Source: Actinomycetota bacterium
GTDB lineage: Bacteria > Actinomycetota > Actinomycetes > Streptosporangiales > Streptosporangiaceae
Reading direction: 5' to 3'
Length of the DNA stretch: 5,060 bases
Assembly (NCBI GenBank): GCA_003541285.1
Contig: DPMS01000073.1
Span: forward strand, 4,172-9,231
Shown: positions 1 to 5,060 of the stretch, in pieces
Position numbering within the stretch: position 1 is the stretch's first letter
Layout of the letters: every line of letters begins with the position of its first letter
Notes under the pieces: model-generated
Database searches by the model: none
Told to the model about the DNA's origin: nothing
Seen by the model: only the letters and a program-made list of their open reading frames with translations
Program-made: the position numbers and the translations under genes

Positions 1-1158
1 TCCCCCGCGCGGATCGTGCTGGAACCCTGGGTGCCGGCCAGCGGGAGCTGCATCTGGCGGTTCAACATTCTCTACTGGCAGGCGCTGTCCCGGTGGGAAC
101 AGGCCACCGGGCGGGAGTACGAGCAGGCGCTCCCCGGCGGGGAGAGCGATGCCCGTAACACCGAGGCCGTGCACGAGATGATCCTGGAGCTGTTCCGGGT
201 CTGGGACGAACTCGACGCCCGGCATGCCCTGCCGCAGGAGCTGTACGTCGTCGAACTCGGTGTCGGCAACGGGGGCCAGGCGCGCACCTGGCTGGACGCT
301 TTCGCCGCCCTCGACCGCGGGCACGGCCGCGATTACTACCGGCGGCTGCACTACCTGATGGGCGACTACTCGGCGCATGTCCTGGACCGCGCCCGGCAGA
401 CGGTGGCCCATCACGGCGACCACGTCAACGGGCTCGTGCTCGACGCCACCCGCCCGCTGCTGACGCTCGGGTTCCTGCGGGGCAAGGCGTTCTGCGTCTA
501 TATCTCCAACGTCTACGACAACCTCCCCACCGACGAGGTGGCCAGCATCGGAGGCCGGCCCTATCTGGTCGAGGTACGCGCCTACCTGCGTGATGAGGAC
601 GCCGCCCGGATCGCCGGCCAGCATCACATCCCGGACAGCGCGCTGGCCGCGGTCATCGAGCGGCTGCTCCGGCTCGGGCCGGACCTGCTGGCCGAGGCCG
701 CGCCCGAGAGGTTCGCCGAGGCCGGTCACGCGGTAACGCTCTGGCGCGACGTCTGGGCGGCGTTGCGCCTGCAGGAGCGTTACGTCCCGCTGGAAGGGCT
801 GGATGCCTACCGGCTGTCGCCCTCGCTGACCGGGGAGATCCTGCGGCCGCTGCTGGGACATGGTGGCGACATCCGGATGCATGCCAGCAACGGCGCGCTC
901 GCCAGCTTCGAGGGCACCCTGCCGCTGCTGCACCCGTTCGGCCGGCTCCTGTGCCACGACCTGTTCCTCACCGAGCCGGCCCAGTACCACGCCGGCTTCT
1001 TCGGGCCGGGCAAGTACGACGGGTCCGTCGTGAACTGGGTCAACGGCCCACTGCTCCAGCTCATCGGCAACCGGCGCGGCTACGACGTCCAGATAGCACC
1101 CTTCAGCGCCCGCCCCGGCTCGAACGTGAAGACACTGACCGCCCAGGTACGGGACTGA
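1..1158 (+). CDS. MidA-like class I SAM-dependent methyltransferase (5' end probably cut by window edge)
   Basis: Probably transfers a methyl group from S-adenosylmethionine to an unknown acceptor in the cytoplasm. The frame is open from base 1 with no stop. The first possible start is GTG at 16, which lacks a convincing ribosome binding site, so the true start is likely upstream. Residues here are counted from that GTG (380 aa). A Rossmann-type SAM site is visible: motif I ELGVGNGGQA at 80-89, the second-strand acidic motif GDYS at 116-119, LDAT at 142-145, and YISNVYDNLPTDEV at 162-175, which resembles the N-E-x-x-D-x-L-P signature of the MidA/NDUFAF7 (Methyltransf_28) family. A mostly helical stretch at about 190-300 separates this from a last fold segment (LLCHDLF at 311-317, GKYDGSVVNWVNGP at 332-345). 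The stop lies 5 nt before metE, so it is co-transcribed with the SAM-regeneration genes and may be their main consumer. The family call is fairly secure as a methyltransferase; the MidA subgroup and the substrate are inference. Confidence 0.8.
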   Translation, partial: SPARIVLEPWVPASGSCIWRFNILYWQALSRWEQATGREYEQALPGGESDARNTEAVHEMILELFRVWDELDARHALPQELYVVELGVGNGGQARTWLDAFAALDRGHGRDYYRRLHYLMGDYSAHVLDRARQTVAHHGDHVNGLVLDATRPLLTLGFLRGKAFCVYISNVYDNLPTDEVASIGGRPYLVEVRAYLRDEDAARIAGQHHIPDSALAAVIERLLRLGPDLLAEAAPERFAEAGHAVTLWRDVWAALRLQERYVPLEGLDAYRLSPSLTGEILRPLLGHGGDIRMHASNGALASFEGTLPLLHPFGRLLCHDLFLTEPAQYHAGFFGPGKYDGSVVNWVNGPLLQLIGNRRGYDVQIAPFSARPGSNVKTLTAQVRD

Positions 1159-1163
1159 TCGCC

Positions 1164-2348
1164 ATGGCAGCGCGGAAAATCTCATCGAGCGGGCGTCCGG
1201 CCACCACGGCGCTGCGGACCCGGCTGCTGCCGACCACGGTCGTCGGCTCCTATCCGGTCCCGGAGTGGCTGGAACGCCTCAAGACCGACTTCTACCAGCG
1301 CCGGATCAGCGCCCAGCACCTGAACGAGATCCACGAGGTCGCGATCAAGGCGGCGCTGAAAGACCAGGAGCTCACCGGGCTGGACATCGTGTCCGACGGC
1401 GAACTGCGCCGCGACAACGACATCGACTACCTGCTCACCCGGATTCCCGGTATCGACATCCCGCACCGGGCCAAGACCGACTACTACGACTACTACGACG
1501 CGGCACTCCCCCGGCCGCTGCCCGAGCCGGAGGGCGTGGGCCTGGGCCTGGCCGCGGACTTCGCATTCACCCGCGAGCAGACCGAGCGCCCTATCAAGTT
1601 CTCCTTCACCGGCCCGTTCTCCCTGTCACGGCGGATCCGCAACGCCGGCTACGCCGACTCTGCCGACCTGGTGCGGGCACTTGCCAGGTGGCTCAACGCG
1701 GAGGCGCACGCGCTGGCCGCCGCCGGAGCGGACCTGCTCCAGATCGACGAGCCCTTCCTGGCCGGCTATCCCGAGGCCGTGGACCTGGCGATCGAGGCGG
1801 TCAACATCGTCACCGAGGGAGTCGGCGCCTCCTGGGCGCTGCACGTGTGTTATGGCAACCGCTACTCCCGGCCGTTGTGGGAAGGGCACTACGACTTCCT
1901 GTTTCCCGCGGTCCTCGACGCGCGCATCGATCAGCTCGTACTCGAATTCGCCCGCAAGGGACCGGGGGACCTGCGGCTGTTCAGGCAGCACGCTTGGGAC
2001 CGCCGGGTGGGCCTTGGTGTGATCGATGTCAAGTCGGCCGACGTGGAGTCCGCGGATCTGGTTGCCGCCCGTATCCGCCGGGCACTGGAGTTCGTCCCGG
2101 CGGACCGGCTGGTCATCAACCCGGACTGCGGGTTGCGCCACCTGCCCGCTGAGGTGGCCCGGGCCAAGCTGCGTGCCATGGTGGCCGGGGCCGCCCAGGT
2201 GCGTCAGGAGCAGCGATCCGGGGAATCCCCGGATCGCGTAGCATCAGCGCCCGCGGACCCATCATCCGCGGGCGCCAACGGATCAGCGGCGGCAGCCGGG
2301 CAGGCCGGCCTCCGCCCGCTCGGGAACAAGGAAGGGGCGAGCCGATGA
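1164..2348 (+). CDS. metE: Core-type cobalamin-independent methionine synthase (MetE C-terminal catalytic domain only)
   Basis: Predicted to methylate homocysteine to methionine. The ATG at 1164 gives 394 aa; the frame stays open further upstream, but that part lies inside the methyltransferase gene and has no family similarity. GGGA at 1151-1154 is a weak ribosome binding site. Only the catalytic half of canonical MetE (~750 aa) is present. Recognisable motifs are PTTVVGSYPVPEWL (23-36), GLDIVSDGELRRDND (72-86), FSFTGPFSL (146-154) and LQIDEPFL (192-199). All expected zinc ligands are there: His227 and Cys229 in HVC, Glu261 in LVLEFA, and Cys322 in NPDCGLR. Known short MetE proteins lack the N-terminal domain that helps bind methyltetrahydrofolate polyglutamate, and some use a corrinoid protein as donor, so the methyl donor here is uncertain. 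Residues 351-394 are an Ala/Gly/Ser/Pro-rich tail with deviant codon use. The stop overlaps the metK start (ATGA), implying translational coupling. Confidence 0.9.
   Translation: MAARKISSSGRPATTALRTRLLPTTVVGSYPVPEWLERLKTDFYQRRISAQHLNEIHEVAIKAALKDQELTGLDIVSDGELRRDNDIDYLLTRIPGIDIPHRAKTDYYDYYDAALPRPLPEPEGVGLGLAADFAFTREQTERPIKFSFTGPFSLSRRIRNAGYADSADLVRALARWLNAEAHALAAAGADLLQIDEPFLAGYPEAVDLAIEAVNIVTEGVGASWALHVCYGNRYSRPLWEGHYDFLFPAVLDARIDQLVLEFARKGPGDLRLFRQHAWDRRVGLGVIDVKSADVESADLVAARIRRALEFVPADRLVINPDCGLRHLPAEVARAKLRAMVAGAAQVRQEQRSGESPDRVASAPADPSSAGANGSAAAAGQAGLRPLGNKEGASR
1479..1499 (+). repeat. 9-bp tandem duplication inside metE
   Basis: GACTACTAC occurs at 1479-1487 and again at 1488-1496, followed by GAC. 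In frame it encodes Asp-Tyr-Tyr-Asp-Tyr-Tyr-Asp at metE residues 106-112, between the DGELRR motif and the TGPFS motif. This is seen directly. It is probably a small in-frame expansion in a surface loop and not a functional DNA repeat. Confidence 0.6.
2214..2236. repeat. 23-bp perfect palindrome in the 3' end of metE
   Basis: Two 11-bp arms, CGATCCGGGGA (2214-2224) and TCCCCGGATCG (2226-2236), are exact reverse complements around a single central A. It begins precisely at codon 351 of metE, where the conserved protein ends and the low-complexity tail starts. On DNA it has the form of an operator for a dimeric regulator. In RNA it would fold as a 10-bp stem with an AAT loop. There is no following T tract, so a simple intrinsic terminator is unlikely. 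Its function is unknown. Confidence 0.7.
2247..2275 (+). repeat. Second perfect inverted repeat upstream of metK (11-bp stem, 7-nt loop)
   Basis: GCGCCCGCGGA (2247-2257) pairs perfectly with TCCGCGGGCGC (2265-2275) around the loop CCCATCA. It lies 10 nt after the first palindrome and ends about 70 nt before the metK start. The stem is very GC-rich and should be stable in the transcript. It could influence readthrough, mRNA processing or stability between metE and metK. No T run follows, so Rho-independent termination is not supported. Confidence 0.65.
2328..2337 (+). promoter_or_regulatory. Ribosome binding site of metK
   Basis: AAGGAAGGGG is a strong purine-rich Shine-Dalgarno sequence ending 7 nt before the ATG at 2345. 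It is the best ribosome binding site in the window. It fixes the metK start despite the 4-nt overlap with metE, and suggests that metK is translated more strongly than its neighbours. Confidence 0.75.
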
Positions 2349-3559
2349 GCACGCCGGACGCGGACGGTTTCGTTTTCACCTCCGAGTCGGTGACCGAGGG
2401 CCATCCGGACAAGATGGCCGACCAGATCTCCGACTCCATCCTCGACGCCGCCCTGGCGCAGGACCCGCAGTCCCGGGTGGCCTGCGAGACGCTGCTGACG
2501 ACAGGCCTGATCGTGGTCGCCGGTGAGCTGACCACCAAGGCGGTGCTCGACTACAGCGACATCGCCCGCAGGTGTGTGCGCGAGATCGGCTACGTGGGCG
2601 GCGAGTTCGGCTTCGATGCCGACGCGGTCGGCGTGATCGTCGCCCTCGACAAGCAGTCACCCGACATCTCCCAGGGCGTCGACGCCTCGCATGAGGTGCG
2701 GGGCGGCGGTGACGATCACCCCTACGACCTGGCGGGCGCCGGTGACCAGGGGATGATGTTCGGCTACGCGACGAACGAGACCCCCGAGCTCATGCCGATG
2801 CCGATCACCCTCGCGCACCGTCTCGCCCAGCGGCTGTCCGAGGTCCGCACCAGCGGCCTGATGCCCTACCTGCGGCCCGACGGCAAGACCCAGGTCACTG
2901 TCCGCTATGACGGCGCGGGCCGCCCGGTCAGGGTGGAGAAGGTACTCATCTCCTCCCAGCACGCCGAGGGCATGGAGGACAAGCTGCCGGACGCGCTCTG
3001 GGACCAGGTCGTCACCCAGGTGCTGCCGCAGGATCTGTACGACCCGGCGGAGCTGGCCGGGCAGTTCTACGTCAACCCGACCGGGCGGTTCGTCATCGGC
3101 GGCCCGGTCGGCGACGCGGGCCTGACCGGCCGCAAGATCATCGTGGACACCTACGGCGGCTTCGCCCGCCACGGCGGCGGCGCGTTCTCCGGCAAGGACC
3201 CGTCGAAGGTGGACCGCAGCGCGGCGTACGGCGCGCGCTGGGTGGCCAAGAACATCGTCGCCGCGGGCCTCGCGGACCGGGCCGAAGTCCAGGTCGCCTA
3301 CGCGATCGGCATGGCACGGCCGTTCTCGCTGCTGGTCGAGACGTTCGGCACGGAAAAGGTAGCCCGTTCGAAGATCCTTGAGCTGGTGCAGGCGAACTTC
3401 GACCTGCGGCCCGCGGCGATCTGCGATCACCTCGAACTGCGCCAGCCGCGTTACCGCAAGACCGCCGCCTACGGGCACTTCGGGCGCAGTGAGCCGGAGT
3501 TCACCTGGGAGCGCACCGACAAGGCGGAGGCGCTGCGGCGGCAGGCCGGGCTCGGGTAG
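2345..3559 (+). CDS. metK: S-adenosylmethionine synthetase (methionine adenosyltransferase)
   Basis: Makes S-adenosylmethionine from methionine and ATP, releasing phosphate and pyrophosphate, as a cytoplasmic Mg/K-dependent enzyme. The ATG at 2345 has a strong ribosome binding site, and the 404 aa match the usual length (384 in E. coli, about 402 in Streptomyces). Family signatures are intact: FTSESVTEGHPDK at 11-23 (with the catalytic His20 and ligands Asp22 and Lys23), the GAGDQG hexapeptide at 131-136, LRPDGKTQVTVRYDG in the middle domain, ARHGGGAFSGKDPSKVDRSA at 274-293 with the phosphate-binding lysines 284 and 288, and the C-terminal TAAYGHFGR. Nothing essential appears to be missing. 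The central region around VLPQDLYDPAEL and the C-terminal KILELVQANFDLRPAAI differ from the housekeeping Streptomyces MetK as I remember it, so this may be a second, cluster-associated copy. It lies between metE, which supplies its substrate, and adenosine kinase, which clears a by-product. Confidence 0.97.
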   Translation: MSTPDADGFVFTSESVTEGHPDKMADQISDSILDAALAQDPQSRVACETLLTTGLIVVAGELTTKAVLDYSDIARRCVREIGYVGGEFGFDADAVGVIVALDKQSPDISQGVDASHEVRGGGDDHPYDLAGAGDQGMMFGYATNETPELMPMPITLAHRLAQRLSEVRTSGLMPYLRPDGKTQVTVRYDGAGRPVRVEKVLISSQHAEGMEDKLPDALWDQVVTQVLPQDLYDPAELAGQFYVNPTGRFVIGGPVGDAGLTGRKIIVDTYGGFARHGGGAFSGKDPSKVDRSAAYGARWVAKNIVAAGLADRAEVQVAYAIGMARPFSLLVETFGTEKVARSKILELVQANFDLRPAAICDHLELRQPRYRKTAAYGHFGRSEPEFTWERTDKAEALRRQAGLG

Positions 3560-3570
3560 CGGGCGGCGCC

Positions 3571-4548
3571 GTGCGGGTCGCAGTCTCCGGGTCGATCGCG
3601 GCCGATCACCTGATGTCGTTTCCGGGTAGCTTCACCGAGCACCTGATCGCCGGCCAGCTCGACCGGGTGTCGCTGTCCTTCCTCGCCGACGAACTGGAGA
3701 TACGGCGTGGCGGGGCGGCCGCGAACATCTGTTTCGGGCTGGGCGTCCTCGGGCTGTCGCCGGTCCTGATCGGCGCGGTTGGGGCCGACTTCACCGATCA
3801 TGAGGTCTGGCTGAAGCAGCACGGCGTCGACACCAGCGGCGTACGGGTCTCGCAGGAACGGCACACGGCACGGTTCGTCTGCACCACCGATCGCGACCAC
3901 AACCAGATCGCCACCTTCTACGCGGGCGCCATGGCGGAGGCACGTGAGATCGGGCTCGCCGAGGTCGCCCAGCAGGCCGGCGGTTTCGAGGTCACGGTCA
4001 TCAGCCCGAACGACCCGCAGGCGATGCTGCGGCACACCAGCGAATGCCGCGACCAGGGGTACGACTTCCTGGCCGACCCCTCGCAGCAGCTCGCCAGGGC
4101 CGGCGGGCAGATGGTGCGGGATCTGGTCGACGGCGCCGCCGGCTTGTTCACCAACTCCTACGAACGGCACCTGCTCGAGCAGAAGACAGGCTGGACGCAG
4201 CACGACATCCTCGACCGGGTCGGGGTGTGGGTGACCACCCTCGGCCCGGACGGGGCGGCAGTCACCCGCAAGGGTGAACCTGCGATCCAGGTGCCCGCCG
4301 TGCCACCCGTCCGGGCCGCGGACCCGACCGGCGCGGGGGACGCGTTCCGGGCCGGGTTCATCGCCGGGATGGCCTGGGATCTGGGTGACCTGCGGTCCGC
4401 GCAGCTAGGCTGCGCCCTGGCCACCCTCTCGCTGGAGGCGGTCGGCCCGCAGGAGTACGCCCTGGGCAACGCCGATTTCCTGGCGCGCTTCGCCGCGGCC
4501 TACGGCGGGCCGGCCGCTGCCGAGGTGGCGCCGCACCTGCCTGGCTAG
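3571..4548 (+). CDS. adoK: Adenosine kinase, PfkB (ribokinase-like) family
   Basis: Phosphorylates adenosine to AMP with ATP, salvaging the adenosine released when S-adenosylhomocysteine is hydrolysed and so pulling the methylation cycle forward. The GTG at 3571 gives 325 aa. The N-terminus VAVSGSIAADHLMSFPG aligns residue for residue with the mycobacterial adenosine kinase (Rv2202c type), which supports this start even though the ribosome binding site (GGGCGG at 3561-3566) is weak. PfkB features are clear: the substrate-side Asp12, RRGGAAAN at 45-52, HTARFVCTTD at 98-107, ADPSQQLARAGG, TTLGPDG, and the signature DPTGAGDAFRAGF at 251-263 with catalytic Asp257 and the anion-hole glycines. The similarity to the mycobacterial enzyme runs over almost the whole length, so adenosine is much more likely than a sugar as substrate. 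It follows metK by 11 nt and is the last gene of the operon, with a convergent gene beyond. Confidence 0.9.
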   Translation: MRVAVSGSIAADHLMSFPGSFTEHLIAGQLDRVSLSFLADELEIRRGGAAANICFGLGVLGLSPVLIGAVGADFTDHEVWLKQHGVDTSGVRVSQERHTARFVCTTDRDHNQIATFYAGAMAEAREIGLAEVAQQAGGFEVTVISPNDPQAMLRHTSECRDQGYDFLADPSQQLARAGGQMVRDLVDGAAGLFTNSYERHLLEQKTGWTQHDILDRVGVWVTTLGPDGAAVTRKGEPAIQVPAVPPVRAADPTGAGDAFRAGFIAGMAWDLGDLRSAQLGCALATLSLEAVGPQEYALGNADFLARFAAAYGGPAAAEVAPHLPG

Positions 4549-4569
4549 CCCGCTTCCTTCGGCAGCGGG
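4549..4569. terminator. Candidate bidirectional terminator hairpin between convergent genes
   Basis: CCCGCT (4549-4554) pairs with AGCGGG (4564-4569). Inside it, after a T/C mismatch, CC and GG pair around a TTC loop. The hairpin starts directly after the adenosine kinase stop and lies in the 39-nt gap before the stop of the opposing aldehyde dehydrogenase, where a shared terminator is expected. There is no clear T tract on either side, so its strength is uncertain; many actinomycete terminators lack one. Confidence 0.45.
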
Positions 4570-4587
4570 GTGTTCGTCATCGGGGGC

Positions 4588-5060
4588 CTACGCCTGCACC
4601 GGCTCGGGCAGGAAGACGGACTTGGGTTTGAGGTAGGCATCCAGGCATTCAGGCCCGTACGCGCTGCCCTGGCCGCTGGCCCCGCCACCCCAGGGGGCAC
4701 CCAGGTCGGGGGTGTAGAGATTGACGCCGAAGGTCCCGACGTGGATGCGCCGTGCGATGTCCACCCCGTGCTCCGGGTCACAGGTCCACACCGTGCCCGC
4801 CAGCCCGTAACCGGCGTCGTTGACCATCGCCACCGCCTCGGATTCGCGCGCGTACGGGATCACCGTGACCACGGGGCCGAACACCTCACGGCCGGCCGGC
4901 ACGGCGGCAGCTGTTCCGGCGAGGACGGTGGGCTCGTAGTAATAGCCGCGGACCGGTGCGGCAGGCCGGCGCCCGCGGCCAGGCCCTCAGCCGACAGCCG
5001 CACGTAGCCACTGCCCACGGTCGCGGCGATCTGCGTCTTGTAGGGCGTCTTGTCCTTGCT
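4588..5060 (-). pseudogene. NAD(P)-dependent aldehyde dehydrogenase, C-terminal part, apparent -1 frameshift (5' end beyond window)
   Basis: This would oxidise an aldehyde to the acid. Only the C-terminal ~155 residues lie in the window, and the catalytic Cys and general-base Glu would be beyond the right edge. From the edge, one minus-strand frame reads TPYKTQIAATVGSGYVRL and then EGLAAGA, up to about 4968. Family similarity then continues in another frame: RPAAPVRGYYYEPTVL, EVFGPVVTV, NDAGYGLAGTVWT, ARRIHVGTFGVN, APWGGGASG and YLKPKSVFLPEP, ending with TAG at 4588. The second frame cannot extend upstream because it meets TGA at 4987-4989. Adding one base in GGCGCCGGCC (4965-4974 as read on this strand) would join the two frames. 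Both frames have normal G/C-ending codons, so this is a recent mutation or a sequencing error. The usual GGxKxSGxGRE motif is degenerate (GGGASGQGSAYG). GTG at 4902 is an internal codon and not a credible start. It is convergent with the SAM operon, so it is probably a separate unit. Confidence 0.7.

Larger units (their letters stand above)
2214..2345 (+). other. Low-complexity metE tail with atypical codons, possible internal regulatory segment
   Basis: This stretch is read in the metE frame as 44 residues rich in Ala, Gly, Ser and Pro and beyond the conserved synthase fold. Counted by hand, 13 of its 44 codons end in A or T (11 of the first 27), against 3 of the 33 codons immediately before it. 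It contains both perfect inverted repeats and the metK ribosome binding site. The heptamer ATCAGCG recurs at 2243-2249 and 2282-2288. One reading is that the ancestral metE stop was lost or displaced and a former intergenic leader is now translated. Another is a small palindromic insertion. I saw no match to the SAM-I, SAM-IV or SAH riboswitch cores. Confidence 0.45.

Noticed and set aside
951..1163. Upstream extension of the metE frame by 71 codons
   Set aside because: The extension is Arg/Pro-rich, lies inside the methyltransferase gene and has no MetE similarity; the ATG at 1164 fits the family N-terminus and operon spacing.
2239..2244. TAGCAT as a possible -10 box for an internal metK promoter
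   Set aside because: It matches TANNNT, but no -35-like sequence is found at the proper distance (2216-2221 is ATCCGG), so chance is as likely.
2190..2345. SAM or SAH riboswitch before metK
   Set aside because: Two hairpins are present, but I could not see the conserved core sequences of the SAM-I, SAM-IV or SAH classes; a covariance-model search would settle it.
2657..3478. Long minus-strand open frame (273 codons) opposite metK
   Set aside because: It lies wholly opposite a gene with all MetK motifs. Open antisense frames are expected when third positions are nearly all G or C, and the peptide has no recognisable domain.
3469..4203. Long minus-strand open frame (244 codons) opposite adenosine kinase
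   Set aside because: It is antisense to a clear PfkB kinase with full-length family similarity; a GC-bias shadow with no domain signal.
4588..4902. Stand-alone 104-aa minus-strand gene starting at GTG 4902
   Set aside because: Aldehyde dehydrogenase similarity continues upstream of 4902 in the same frame (GYYYEPTVL), so this is the C-terminal piece of a larger, frameshifted gene.
4570..5007. Plus-strand 145-codon open frame over the aldehyde dehydrogenase
   Set aside because: Its peptide has no domain features, while the opposite strand carries clear aldehyde dehydrogenase motifs.

Overview
The window is high-GC DNA with strongly G/C-ending codons, GTG as well as ATG starts and very tight gene packing, which points to an actinomycete. 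The adenosine kinase is of the mycobacterial/actinobacterial PfkB type, which supports this. Genus cannot be fixed from the sequence alone. No TTA codon is in frame in any called gene.

Layout: four genes run head to tail on the + strand from the left edge to 4548. They are a MidA-like class I SAM-dependent methyltransferase (open at the left edge, ends 1158), a short 'core' cobalamin-independent methionine synthase (1164-2348), S-adenosylmethionine synthetase MetK (2345-3559) and a PfkB-family adenosine kinase (3571-4548). Spacings are 5 nt, a 4-nt ATGA overlap and 11 nt, so this is almost certainly one transcript. A 39-nt gap holding a small hairpin separates it from a convergent minus-strand aldehyde dehydrogenase. 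That gene enters from the right edge and is interrupted by an apparent -1 frameshift near 4966-4970.

Together the + strand genes look like a SAM supply and recycling cassette. MetE makes methionine from homocysteine, MetK makes SAM, a methyltransferase spends it, and adenosine kinase removes the adenosine released when S-adenosylhomocysteine is hydrolysed. The hydrolase (SahH) and a source of methyl-folate (MetF) are not in the window. Such cassettes are known next to methylation-rich natural-product clusters, and the presence of a methyltransferase as the first visible gene suggests the same here; that is inference.

The least explained DNA is the last ~135 bp of the metE frame (2214-2345). 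The family-conserved protein has ended, A/T-ending codons become much more common, and two perfect 11-bp inverted repeats (2214-2236 and 2247-2275) sit just upstream of metK. It could be an internal regulatory element or an inserted palindromic sequence that happens to be read through.
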